This document shows positions 21,991 through 37,557 of a stretch of 64,000 nucleotides of DNA, in pieces. The stretch covers positions 13,536,471 to 13,600,470 of the forward strand of contig NC_072472.1 in assembly GCF_027596085.1 (NCBI RefSeq), given 5' to 3'. Under the pieces are notes generated by a model. That model did not search any database, had not been told where the DNA came from, and was given only the letters and a program-made list of their open reading frames with translations. The translations under genes were made by a program, and so were the position numbers. Source of the DNA: Anoplopoma fimbria (taxonomy: Eukaryota; Chordata; Actinopteri; Perciformes; Anoplopomatidae). How positions within the stretch are numbered: the first letter of the stretch is position 1; each line of letters begins with the position of its first letter.

Positions 21991-24900
21991 TTCAAGCCTT
22001 GGTCGCATTGGTAGCTCTGGCTTTTATTGTGGTAAGTAGTTATGCTGTTGAGTTAATACTGTGTTGGCAGATGCCATGTGTACAATGTTTAATGTGAGAG
22101 CTGGTGATTTCCTCTGTGTGCTTTTTCCATTAAAAAAAGTCCTAGAGCAGTTTATTCCTCCTCCTGTACCTTCCTCTAATTATATGATAATCTCATTGTC
22201 TTTCTGCGTTTGATTGTAAACACAACATTTTAGTTGTTAACATTCATCTTGAGGAAATCATCCCCGAAATGCTCCAAAGCAGCAGCAAGAGTAACGTTAG
22301 TCCACTTACATGTGGAAAACAAAATAAACCCAGCAAAAGTAATAAATTACTCATTTGATTTGTTTTGATTTTGTGCTCCAACAACAAAATCCATCAACTG
22401 ATACAGAAATTCAAAGGCAACTAATGAACAATAAATTAAAAGAAAAAATGTAAATAGAATATAACCAAAAGCCTGTCTAAAGCATGAAATTGATGATGAT
22501 TGATGATTAAAAACACTTGAAATTCTTAAGACATATTTCTTGCCTGCCCCAAATCATGGTTGCAAAAAAATACCTTTTATACAGTTCCTGTCAATTATGT
22601 TCAAAATCTCTCTACACTCTGCAAAATACCTGACAGCAAGAGTAACAAGAGTGCCATTTTCATATTTCTCCTGTTTCAGGTGCTCATAATAGCACACGTC
22701 ACTGCTGGGATGGTGAACCTGACACGGCACGAGAAGGAGAAATACTTCCTCACCGCGACAGGAGAGAAGGAGCTTTTCCCCAGCCTGCATGATCCCCATT
22801 CCAGGGAGCTCTCGGTGGTGATCCCGGCCTACAACGAGGAACTCCGAAGTGAGTGATTTGGGTGGGGGCACAACCAGGTTTGTGTCAGGAACTTCTGCAC
22901 AGTCACTTGTGCAGTGAGTGACTTTGACTGTGATTGAATAAAGACAGAGCAGATTGTGAAAATAAATGTTAACCCAGTTGGAAAATAACTATGTAATTGC
23001 ATTACAATGACACATACAGAATGTATAGGATAGGGCACACTACAAGTCTTTGTTTTAAAGGACCTTATGTCTGTTTGCTGCTTCAGAGTTCCTCTAGCTT
23101 AAAGCCAATGAATGCAGTTTACTCCATGATTAGTGATGAATAGTGCACCAGCAATTGACGAGCATTAAGTTAAATTGGTGCTGTTTGAATCCCATAATCC
23201 CATTCTCTCAGGCTTTATGTCACTACATACCTGCAGTAGGTTATAGGAGCTAATGTGCGTGTGAATGTGTTTTTATTATAGTGCCAGTGATGTTGGATGA
23301 AGCTACAGAGTACTTGGAAAACAGACAGGTAAGCGCTCAGCCTCATGTGGGCAGTGATAAACTAAATCTTAATCATTACTTATTCATTGTGAAGGATGAG
23401 TTTGAGTCTGAAAATGATTCAATTGATAATAAAAATGAAAGTGTGATGCAGTTTGTATCATCCCTTGAAAGAAAAGAAAACCATTATGGCTGGATCAGTT
23501 ATTCTCAAAGTGATCAGTAGGTGGCAGCATTCAATCTAAAATGTGCCTGTTGTGAAAATAAATCTGTTATGTTATTTCCCTACTGCAGAAACAGCACCCC
23601 TCTTTTACCTACGAGGTCATTGTGGTCGACGATGGCAGCAAAGACAAAACCACAGAGGTGATCATTTGAAACTTTTTTTGGGTCGTGGGGGGGGACTATG
23701 TTACCAGGAGTTTTATTTTTCGCCCACCTCACTTTTTCTTAGCCAAACATTTCAAAGTGATGCCAATAGAGATTTGTTATTTGCTGTTTTTGCTGTCCTG
23801 CCAGGTTGCGCTGCGGTACAGTAGGAAGTACGGTGCAGATAAAGTGCGGATCCTGACGCTGGTGGAGAACAGGGGGAAAGGAGGAGCTGTGCGAATGGTG
23901 AGACTGTGGATTCTGAGCTACAATACGTCTGAAGGCAGCACACAAAAAGCAACAGTGTGGATTTGATTTTGTGTTGATTCTACTGTGTCATTCTGTTTCT
24001 CTTAAAGGGAGCTCTGAGCTCCAGAGGGAGAGTCATTCTGATGGCAGATGCTGACGGAGCCACAAAGTTTTCTGACATTGAGAAAGTGGAGGCTGGGCTT
24101 AATGCCCTCAACCCTAAACCGGTGTGTTGTGGTGCTGTTCAGGTTATTTTTTTGTTAGGTTGTGAGGTGGTTAGTTTGTGGCCATCCTAAAAATACCTGT
24201 CTATACATTTAGGAGAACATGGCAATTTCCTGTGGTTCCAGAGCTCACCTGGAGCACGACTCAGTAGCTCAGGTAACTGTCTGTTTCTCATATTTTGTAG
24301 TATTATAGGCCGTGTCCGTCGAACCATTAAATAACCACTGTTGTGTCTCTGATACAGCGATCTACGTTTCGTACGTTCCTCATGTATGGCTTTCACTTCC
24401 TGGTGTGGTTCCTGTGCGTGAGAGGGATCAAGGACACACAGTGCGGCTTCAAGCTGTTCACACGTGAGGCCGCGCTCAGGACCTTCTCTTCTCTCCATGT
24501 AGAGCGATGGTAAGGACGCACACTCCACCACGCAAACTTAATCAGCTGGTGTGGCGATGCGACCACGGCTCTCATCTGCATTTGTGTTTTAAAGAGTAAG
24601 TGTGTTGAGCTGCTCGTGCCGGATCTCTGATAACAATAGTGTTCATTATTACCATTTAACCTCTCACTTATTTTATCCATGATTCCTTTCCTCGCCTCCT
24701 CTCCTCCTGCTTAGTCCCTCCCATGGTAGATGCGATTGGAGGAGGCGAGAAAGCGATGCCTGTGACTATGTCTTCATTTTATGACGTTTTATATAGTGTA
24801 CACATAACGCGTATCTATTTCACTTCTGTGCATCCTGAGAGAGGGATCCCTCTTCAGTTACTCTGGCTGAGGTTTCTTCCATTATTTTCCCCTATTAAAG

Positions 24901-26085
24901 GGTTTATTTGTGAGGGTCCCACGACAGAGGATGATGTATGGTTGTAAAGCCCTCTGAAGCATTTTTGTGATATTGGGCCATATAAATTAAATTGATTTGA
25001 TTTGAATCACCTTAGATAATTAACACAGAAGGAACAGTTAAGTTTGTATAGTCCTGCCATGGTTTGAGATATTCCAGCTGTGTGTCGCTCCTCTTTTATT
25101 CATCATGGATGGCAAAAGGACACGCACAAAATAGACACTGGTGTATCTGAGCATGAAGCTCGTCCTCAAGATGCCTTTTAGGAATTGGGGCGATCTTCAT
25201 GAGAGCTGAGATCAATTTCCAGATCACAAGCTGGAGGAGCAAGGAGACGAGGATGCACAAAATAAAAGAATGAAAATAGCCTGTGGTCCAATCAGGCAAC
25301 ATAAGTTTAACACCTTTTGTGGGTGGAATATTGGTGTGTAGTAGCATTAATAATGTCTCATTAAATCTGTTGAGATTAGAGACGCTGCATATTGTTTGAA
25401 CATGAATTTTAATGCAACGTTTGAAAATCTGTTCTGCACTTTCATCTTTTTTTTTTTTTTTTTTTAACAGGGCTTTTGATGTGGAGCTGCTGTATATTGC
25501 CCAGTGTTTTAAAATCCCCATAGCAGAGGTGGCAGTCAACTGGACTGAAATAGAAGGTAGGACTTTCACGGAATATGTTTCCTCCCACTGTGCTATCAGT
25601 CTATAAATACCTCTGTTGGATGCTTTTCTTTTTTTGTGATTGGCTGATTTCATGTATCTTCTAGTTATTCCTTATTTATATGAACATTTTGTTAATATCA
25701 GCAAATTGTGGGTGTTTAATATTTTGTTCTCTTTTGTTGGTTTCATTTATCTGTGTTTTCAACTATTACTTTATAAGTGTTGCTTCCCTGTCGATGCTTA
25801 ACTCAATTATTTAAAGCAACTTTTCAACTACTTACCTAAGAATACCACGTCATTAAGTCGTTTCTGATGGAGATATTGGACTATTGGCAGTAAATGACTG
25901 CAGACCTGGCCTATTTCCTGTAAAAAAAATGCACTCGATAATGAAGTGCCTTTGCCTTTACTCTGCCAGGGTCCAAGCTGGTCCCGTTTTGGAGCTGGCT
26001 GCAGATGGGACGAGACCTGATTTTCATTCGCCTGCGCTACTTCACCAGAGCCTGGAAACTGCAGTCACCACAGAAGACTGACTAG
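21969..26085 (+). CDS. alg5: Dolichyl-phosphate beta-glucosyltransferase
   Basis: ALG5 transfers glucose from UDP-glucose to dolichyl phosphate on the cytosolic face of the ER, supplying the glucose donor for N-glycan precursor assembly. Coding exons: 21969-22031, 22680-22848, 23282-23328, 23589-23657, 23805-23897, 24008-24121, 24213-24272, 24358-24509, 25471-25556, 25970-26085. Phases all fit, giving 322 aa (human 324). Residues about 8-33 form one hydrophobic membrane anchor. The family-2 glycosyltransferase fold follows: [19 protein letters not shown] (Asp107/108), [11 protein letters not shown] and the DAD metal site at 161-163 ([10 protein letters not shown]). Later come [17 protein letters not shown] and [15 protein letters not shown]. 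The start was chosen because the ATG at 21961 runs into a stop after nine codons while that at 21969 gives the expected anchor. Confidence 0.95.
24740..25005 (+). repeat. SINE/LINE-tail-like repeat in alg5 intron
   Basis: Contains gctgaggtttcttccattat and, further on, gtaaagccctctgaagcatt then tgtgatattgggccatataa, ending near attaaattgatttgatttga. This series of words is typical of a dispersed teleost retroelement tail. It lies in the intron between exons 24358-24509 and 25471-25556. Confidence 0.65.
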
Positions 26086-26560
26086 TTAATTAGACGAGCC
26101 CTGGTGTCATAGAGACGGTCAATGATAGGGCCATCAAACCTTTGGATGAGGTGGGATTAACAGCTGTGTCCGTCATTCACTGTAACCAAGAACAAAGTAC
26201 AGTACATCACATCTGTGTCCTCTCCAGACGTCTTTGGGTGTGAAGTGTTGACACAGTTGTGAGTTCTTCATGGCCCTGCCTTTTTTTTAAACTTGGATTT
26301 TGGCTTGCGATGGCCGCTGTTACACGTACATCTCTGTTGCCACGGCTTACAGGATGTCTGTATGACTGATCTGTGTACTAAGTTGCTTAATGTTCATTTT
26401 GTGGCCAATCAACTGTAAGTGTGAGACAGCCTTGTAGTGAGACGCGGAGGATCTGATAATCTGAATGAATGTTACTATATGAGATTTTCAAAGGGGGAGG
26501 GGGGTTGTATTTTTAGAGGAAACGTGGTCGAGGGTTGATGGGCTGGATGACTTGAACCAA

Positions 26561-26566
26561 AATAAA
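26561..26566 (+). terminator. alg5: alg5 poly(A) signal (AATAAA)
   Basis: AATAAA 476 bp after the alg5 stop codon, the first such word in the 3' region, preceded by a G-rich stretch. Confidence 0.7.
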
Positions 26567-26604
26567 AATGTCAATGATTTGTAATTTCATAATTGTTATT
26601 AACC

Positions 26605-26900
26605 TACTGACTACAGCTGCAACAATTTGTCCATTAATAAATTAGTCGGTCAACAGAAATGTAACTTCTGCTCTGCAGTTGCTCTCAAACTATTTTGATA
26701 ATTGATCCATCGTTAAAGTTTTTTTCCTGGGAACATGCCAAACATTTGAGCGATCCATATTCTCACGTTAGAAATTTCTGCCATCTTTGGTCTAACATTG
26801 TGTAAAATTTTAACTTGGGACGTTTACTGTTAATCGGATAACACAAGGTATTTATGTTGTCACCATAATCAGTCATTGTTGAAGCCCTGCTGCTAGCAGT
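26605..26900 (-). repeat. Degenerate teleost interspersed repeat
   Basis: Words such as agctgcaacaatttgtccat, ttgataattgatccatcg and catgccaaacatttgagcg resemble, in diverged form, the family seen better at 63270-63640, in the opposite orientation. Confidence 0.5.
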
Positions 26901-26904
26901 ATAA

Positions 26905-29390
26905 AAACTACAACAAACTTTACATACCACTTTTTGAAACAAAAATTACAACCTTTATTAATAGGAAGAAAAAAGAGAGAATTTATGTAGTGAGAAAGAT
27001 ATAAAAAAAATCAATGCAGTAAAGTGCACAAACCAAAAATCAAGAAGAAAAGGCAAAGAAAATAAATAGTTTTTATAAAGTGCACCAATTTTGCTTCTCA
27101 AACTGACACTCTGTCTTTGAGATTCGAGGAGCATCAACGGTTAAAGCATAATCACCAAGTGTTCCACCTTCGATCTGGGAACAGCCAGAAATCTCTGTGC
27201 TATAGACCTGAGAATCAATCACAAGGTGTCAGGAAGCCAGTAGATACTCTAACTAGTGCCCTGTGGGATCTACATTCCTTTATTTGTTCTAAGCTTAGCA
27301 GCAGAGATCTCCAATGTTACTTTTATTTAACCAGTGATTTCTCATGGTGCTTATACGTTTCTTCACTGTTTTTACATTTTGATAACATTTAAAAACTGTG
27401 TTGTGTTTTATTCTGAACTTCAACTTAATCAGTTAACTTAATCAGTTAACAGTGTGTCACTGTGAGCAGTCACACACTGCTAATCTTTCTTGAAGTGCTT
27501 GATACCTTACTGTAACATTTGTCTTAACACACATGGTCCACAGCTTTGATAACTGTTTCCCAAACTGGGCATCAGACATCCTTCAAAAAGGAACTGGGCC
27601 CAGGAACATATAATATCAGTTCAATATTATTACAGGAAATCTGCAGGATCTGACTCCACTTGCAGTTTATTTAATTTGGTATAAAATTAGATTTAACAGC
27701 TAAAATCATCGGAAGAAGTTAGCTGGGATTGAGGTTATCATGAGTGGGGGAAACCCTGTATTACCAAAGCCTTCGCCTGTCTTCTTAAACCTCGTGTGAA
27801 CATCTTGGAAAGCATCCAGCAAGCGTTTTTTTTTTTTTGCAGTTTGAACAAATGAAGTTGTTCATGGTGCTGTTTTCTTATGCCTGAGCCTGAGGTCTAT
27901 GTCTCGGCAGAGATGCGGATGTCGCTCTGGGGCCTCTCGGAGCCCCGGGGAGCGCATCCTGTTTGTGCCCTGCCTGCCTGTCTGCCTGTCTGTCTGCCCT
28001 CTGCGACCAGACAAGACACAGAGAGCCAATGAATCATAATCTGGCTGCTGTTTCACCGTTTCCTGCCTGCGCTTTAGTTAATATGTGACACAATTTACAT
28101 GAAAAGGGTATTTCACTGACCTACCCGGGAAAACAGGTTTTCACTTTAACTTCTATGTGATGAAACAAGTTTAATGAAATCTTAAGTAAAGAGGTAAAAA
28201 AAATGTAACACCAAAATATGGTTTACATTTTGTACTACCTTGTCATTTGCAAGTGCCTTCATCATTTCAAGTGTTGATTGTAGAAATAAATGTTAATGTT
28301 AATGATCACCTATTAGGATGATCATTAATTGTAAGACTTGATGCCAAACAATACTTTGAGAGCACATGTATTGCTACGTTTTTTTTTTTAAATTATTATT
28401 TATTATGCTTATTTCTAAAGCATGAACAAACAGCTGGCGTTTCCCCCCTCAGACCTCCTCGTGTCTTCTTCCCTGAGTCCCCGGACTAGCTTTAGGAAAT
28501 ACCTGGCTTTGATTAGACCTTTATCCTGGTGGTGCACATTGATGACCCACCTTATGCTGCTTGGATTTAAAAAAAAAAAAAAAGAAATAATAAAAAAAAA
28601 TCACAAGCATTTTGACAGGAACCCCAGAGTGCTTTCACTTCGTGCTGGGAGTATTGTTGCGTTCCGCAGCAGTTGCTGTAAACTGAAAATGTCAAACTTG
28701 TAGACTCACTGTCGCCAGCCGGGCTTGCGTCATTAACTGGACTAGCCACGGCACTCCCAATAAAGGATCGTATCCATCCGCAGTGCGAAATCCCTCATAT
28801 GGCTCCCGACAATAGATAACAAAACAATTCCACTTCGATGGAGAAGACAAAACCACGAAGCCTGATTTTAACACCACGACTGAAGTCGTTGTGGAGGACG
28901 GATGACAGTCCCTCATTTTTAACAGTTTAAAGCTACAGGTGCAGTGTATGCATGTGCGCGCGTGCACATGAGAGTATTATTCTAATAGCCCAAATAGTTA
29001 TTTAACGTCAGATTGTCTATATTTTGTCTACACGGCCTTTGGCAGACAGATGTAACCTGATACATAAAGGCAAAAGATAACTGGTGGAATGGATGCTTGT
29101 CACTTCTATCCTCATTGAGATCCACCTTAATCCTATTGTTATTATAATCATACAAAAGCTTGTACATAGGCAAATAACCAAACATGAATTAAAAACAATA
29201 ATACAAACTTAACATTTGTATTTGATATTTAACTTTTAAGAATGATCCAGGTAGGAACATGTATGGTGTTACTACTATTGTAGCAATTGTTCTTTATGAT
29301 GCCTATTTCATTCATAAGTATTAGTCTAAAGGGGAACAGGTGTGATCGTTTTATTTCCTGGCCTCCGTTAGATACAGTGACCGGGAGACT
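26905..29390. other. Intergenic, alg5 to smad9
   Basis: No gene recognised. A small GC-rich patch lies at 27880-28020 (ggggcctctcggagccccgg, then CTGT/CTGC repeats). The GTCT/CAGAC words there also resemble SMAD-binding elements. Poly-T and poly-A runs occur at 27826-27838, 28380-28390 and 28568-28581. Confidence 0.55.
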
Positions 29391-29394
29391 CGTG

Positions 29395-29725
29395 GCTCAG
29401 GTGGGGCCACGCACACGCACACACACACACACACGCGTGCACGTGCATGCAGCTGCGGTGCCTGAATCTGAAATCCCTGAAATTCTGGGAAAGTTCCAGG
29501 AGAGGAGGAGGGGGGTTGGGGGGAGAAGGCGGAGGGATCTAACATGCAGGCGCTGCGGTTCCAGCCAGGCTGACGCCGCCGAGGCTGTGTGGCGCTCGAC
29601 TGTGGCTGCTGGAGGAGCGGAGGCTCCGGGCTCTGCAGACCTGCGTCAACGCCACCGCAGACTGCCGGGACACAGCGGGAAGGGGCGTGGCTGTACCTCC
29701 ACAACAAGAGCAGAGAGTCAGGAGT
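29395..29725 (+). promoter_or_regulatory. smad9: CpG-rich region, probable smad9 promoter
   Basis: A sharp GC- and CpG-rich island in an AT-rich setting (for example gacgccgccgaggc, gtgtggcgctcgac, gggaaggggcgtggc). It is the only strong CpG island between alg5 and smad9 and lies 3 kb before the smad9 start codon, as expected for a promoter with a non-coding first exon. No donor was pinned down. A donor-like CAGAG/gtgagt at 30598-30607 could end a second leader exon. Confidence 0.5.
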
Positions 29726-29729
29726 TTGG

Positions 29730-30431
29730 AGTTGTGAACTATGAGCGATGAACCTGCACGACGAAATGAAATATATTACATTGATATGCTAAATAGCAAA
29801 TATATACATGTATTGATTGTAGCAAATCAACTGTAACCTAGAACAGATTGGTGCTCTCTAAAACAGAGTAAAAATGTGTTTATCACGTGTGCATTTTACT
29901 GATTATATTCCCTCATTCTATATATATATATAGAGAGAGAAAATTGATATATATATTGATTCCTAATTAAAAAAATATTTTACATTTGTGTTGCTCCATT
30001 CACCATTGTGTGCTTCAACACAGAATAAAGTAACATTTTCAGTTTATATATAGAAACTGATGATGCAAAATATAGCTATATTAATTTGCTAAATTACTAG
30101 GAAAAAAAATGTATATTTTGTTATGAGTTGTAAAGTATTAATTTAATATAAATATATATTCCAGTACTTTACGTAACTAAAATCATAGCCCATAACAGAT
30201 TGAACTGTTGAATTATCTTTGTGGTGGTCTTACCTGTTTGGTATCTACTAAGGTACCAAACGCATTTTTCTTTTTTGACTTGATGACATAATTTAGGACA
30301 CTAGCAACTCTAGGCCCACTGTTTCTGTTTTTGTCTGAATCCTTGCAAAGGTGACATTTAGTCAACAACGCTTTTATTTTGAAATGTTCAACTGGATGTA
30401 ATCTGTATTGTGACTGACTTGACACAAAGTC

Positions 30432-30492
<61 letters not shown>

Positions 30493-32410
30493 GCACATGC
30501 AAACAAACAGACACACACCTTCGCTGTTCCAGTATGCTGGCTCGCCTCAGACAGGATCTCCTTACGCAGTCTGTCTCTGGTGCACTTGTCATCACTACAG
30601 AGGTGAGTAGATAAAACACCTTGTATATTTCCAGAAAATGCAATTTTGTTACTTTATGTCTGTTTTGATGGATTGGTTTCTAAGTTGAATATTTAAGATG
30701 CTTGTTGTGAAATACTCGGTAGATATATGCTTACTGGTACTAACAGGAAACTTTTTTCTGAATACATTATTCTACTATTTTATATATTATTTCCCCATAT
30801 TGACATGGGTTTAGACAAATATAGGCTAATGTTATACCTGAGAATAGACAGTAATCAATAGATGGCTCTAGGCTGCTATTTTGGGCACACATTTGAGAAA
30901 TATTCAAGCGTTTTTCTTGGTTCTCCTTGGTACTTGAATGACTAGTTGAATTTATGAAATCTTATGAAAACTATGATGATTTTCCTAAACTATGAAGTTT
31001 ATGATCACGAATTGCAGCCAACCATCAAGGTGTGTTTTTTTAAAGGTAAGTGAAGATCCCGGATTCTTTTTGCAACAACATGACTCGTTGTAGTCGTAGT
31101 AAAGGGAAGCTGCCGTGTTTACTTTTTTAGGGAAGGGGTGTCCTGGTGATAAAGCTTTAGGTAATTAGCCTATCTGAGCCTGCAGACTGGGTGACGCCAG
31201 GCTCCATAAAGCACCAGCGGCAGACTGATGCCGCATTGAGCTCGTGCGCTTTTGCTGTCATTGTTAAACCCAGCTGTCTTGTTTTTTTGTGACCAGTGAC
31301 TTTGGTCACATAAGCATATATAGCACATAATGCTGATTTGCACATTTCTTTATTACCTGTGTGTATTTTTTTGTAGATCCATCGTTTTGGGAAAACCACA
31401 AAGTTTCAGATTTGGAAACAATGACGAGGTTCTGTTGTGTATTTTAGAATAATCAGGCGTCCAAGCCAAAAAAAAAAAATCTTAAAAGAGATCTCAATGT
31501 ACTGTTTATAAACGCTTTGCATGCCTAGAGTGTTTTTTTTGTTTTTTCTTCTAATCTGCATTTGATGCGCATAATCAAACAGGCGTGCATGAAGAGGAGA
31601 AGGAGCAGACGAGTTATAATCTTACATGCAAAAAATGATCTACGACTTTCCAAACACAATAGCCTTCTCCCTATCGCAAGAATTCTGCTACAAGTAGATC
31701 ACCATCATAAACGTGCAGACATACTTTACTGTATGAACATTTGGGAAAGTTTGAGTGATTTATCAGTAAGGTGGGGCTGCTGGAGAGATGCGCGCTGAAA
31801 AGAGTTGATTTAGGACTCAAAAGGTAACCTACATATATTGCAGTAGACTAAAGACTTTTTCTGTTTCTGTCCAACAAAAATAAGTCGGTATAGAAGAAAT
31901 AGACAAAAAAACAGAGTGAGCTCTCCCTCCCTCTCTCCCCCTCCTGTCCTGTGATGTGTTCTGGCCAGACAGTATGGCTCCTGGGCGTCAGTGGCATGAT
32001 CATAGAAACAGAGGCCAGAAAGGACATTCCTCATTGTTGGTGAATCTAGAAATGAGCTTGGCCATCTTGCCCTGCTCTTTTTGGAACAGTATGGAATGCA
32101 TTTTCTCCATTGAAAAAAAAAGAACAACCTTGTTGTTGTGGGAGATCAGTTTGAAACAGGCATGGTCTTTGTATCATTGTCTACTGATACAGCCTCCTTA
32201 TCATGGAAATACACCACTAATGCCCAGATTGTTAGAAAGGAGTAGTTTTTTGCTCCTGTGGTATTAGACTTTGATTTCACTGTGCTAAATTCCTCTTACA
32301 ATTCAATCTCATGGTCTCTTTTTCTACCTAACCACTGAACTATTTATCCAACCATACATTTGTTTCAGCTAAATTAGCAGTTAATACTCTTTCTCTCTCT
32401 TCTCTTGCCA
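29730..32410. other. Probable smad9 leader intron
   Basis: AT-rich DNA without recognised coding exons. It holds TA-rich runs (29920-30170), the CA microsatellite at 30433-30488 and, near its 3' end, a pyrimidine stretch (32385-32409) leading to the acceptor ttgccag before 32412. Confidence 0.45.
30433..30488 (+). repeat. (AC)n microsatellite
   Basis: About 28 uninterrupted AC units, followed by imperfect gcacgcacatgc. Confidence 0.95.
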
Positions 32411-32537
32411 GATGATTGAAACTTGACCTGGGTTTCTGTCTGTGAGGAATAACCTTCCCTGCAGGAGGCTTCAAATCTAGAGCTGCCGGATCCTTTCGGT
32501 GCCAACACGGAGAGGGGATTTAAAGTTTGCTTTGCAC

Positions 32538-32663
32538 ATGGGAACTCCTTCACTGGTGCTGCTCGGATGTAACAGGGGAACACAAGAAACAGTCTTTGTT
32601 TACGCAGACTCACCAGGATACCTCTTTTACCCGTACCTCTGTCCTGGCTTTCTTATTATTTGA
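32538..32663 (+). other. Candidate 41-codon uORF in smad9 leader
   Basis: Between the likely acceptor (exon starts 32412) and the smad9 ATG there is an ATG frame of 41 codons ending in TGA at 32661-32663, 84 bp before the main start. A shorter frame of four codons (starting at 32412) precedes it. It has no recognisable domain. If the leader exon model holds, both would be upstream ORFs of the smad9 mRNA. Confidence 0.4.
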
Positions 32664-36308
<3,645 letters not shown>

Positions 36309-36718
36309 CATGGACACACGTGTGTGTCAAGTAGTCGTAGGTTCTGTATGTTCTACTATGTCCAGGCTTTCTGTCCTATGGGCTTCTCTTGACATCTCAA
36401 ACTAAATTACAAAAATAGCTGTTACCCACAGCTTTGTCACATCATGCCACATAACTGAAACACATGAGTGATTGAATTTAATTTACAGCTCATGTAGTTA
36501 AATGATGAAGAGTTCTTTAATTTCAGTAAGACTGTGATAAGGTATTTATGGTTTGTCATTGGGACATTAACTGCACTCCAAGAAAAGTAAAAACAGGATA
36601 CATTTGAAGGTACTCAAAATACTAGTGTTATTACGTGTTGTATACGTTATTACGGTTGTATCTATTCTATTTCCATGTTTTGACTCATTTTTGACTGTGT
36701 TTGCTTTTTACTTGTTCC

Positions 36719-36724
36719 ATTAAA
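36719..36724 (+). terminator. smad9: Candidate smad9 poly(A) signal (ATTAAA)
   Basis: ATTAAA 411 bp after the smad9 stop codon. AATAAA words at 37018 and 37322 could serve longer transcripts overlapping the antisense rfxap 3'UTR. Confidence 0.5.
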
Positions 36725-37557
36725 GTTGTTTTAAGAAAAATAAGACATTTCTCAATATTAGCTTAATAATTTTACTCTCATATTCACAGCAAAATGTACA
36801 CATCAACATTAAAACACAGGAACATACAGTAGCGTACAGTACAACACAGCTAGCATGATCAATATTAATCTCACCAAACTTGATTTGTGTTCCTTTTTTG
36901 AATACAGTTAGTGTGGTAAAAAAAAAAAAAGTCCTGAAAGCCCCACGTGGGGCACAACAGGGCTGTAAACATGCATTAAACAATTGATTGTCACATGTAA
37001 CAACACGTTCATGTTCAAAATAAAAACATCAGGCTAAAAACAAAGTGAATAATTCATTAAGAGAAAACGGACTGAAAAGTATCACACAGGCGTCACTCAA
37101 AAACACAAAGAAACTGTCATGTTCTTTTTTTCCGCAATGGAAAAGACAGGAGGATCAAATTGAGTTTACAGGATAATTCAGTTGTTCTGAGGCTTCGACA
37201 TCTGAATAACTTTGACAAGACAATAGCAATCCAATGCCATCGTTATCATTGTCACATGAAGACAGGGGACTAACACAAAGAATGGTAATTAAAAAGTAAA
37301 ATCACAACAAGTAAAAGTGAGAATAAATAGCACCAGACATAGTCAGTAATGTATGCCTTTGGGGGGGGGGGGTTTAGATCAGTTCACCTAGTTTAGCCCA
37401 CCAGTCTCACTACGCCTTTACGACGTCTCTTGATGACCATGTTATTCTTTCTTCGGCTCTACGCGGTTACTATCCATTTACGCATGACGTGCCAGTGTTT
37501 CATCAGCGCTCTCTATGCATCATCACAAGTACAAAGTCAAACACTGACGGACCGGCG
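36725..37557. other. Convergent smad9/rfxap 3' region
   Basis: No coding sequence recognised. It probably holds the rfxap 3'UTR on the minus strand. I found no canonical AATAAA on that strand. An eleven-base G run lies at about 37362-37372. Confidence 0.45.

Noticed and set aside
27880..28020. GC-rich patch with CTGT/CTGC repeats as a gene start or CRISPR-like array
   Set aside because: The repeats are imperfect tetranucleotides with no spacers and no exon follows; at most a small regulatory patch.
29287..29751. 154-codon plus and 118-codon minus frames in the CpG island
   Set aside because: High GC lowers stop frequency; no domain and no family similarity, so better explained as a promoter region.
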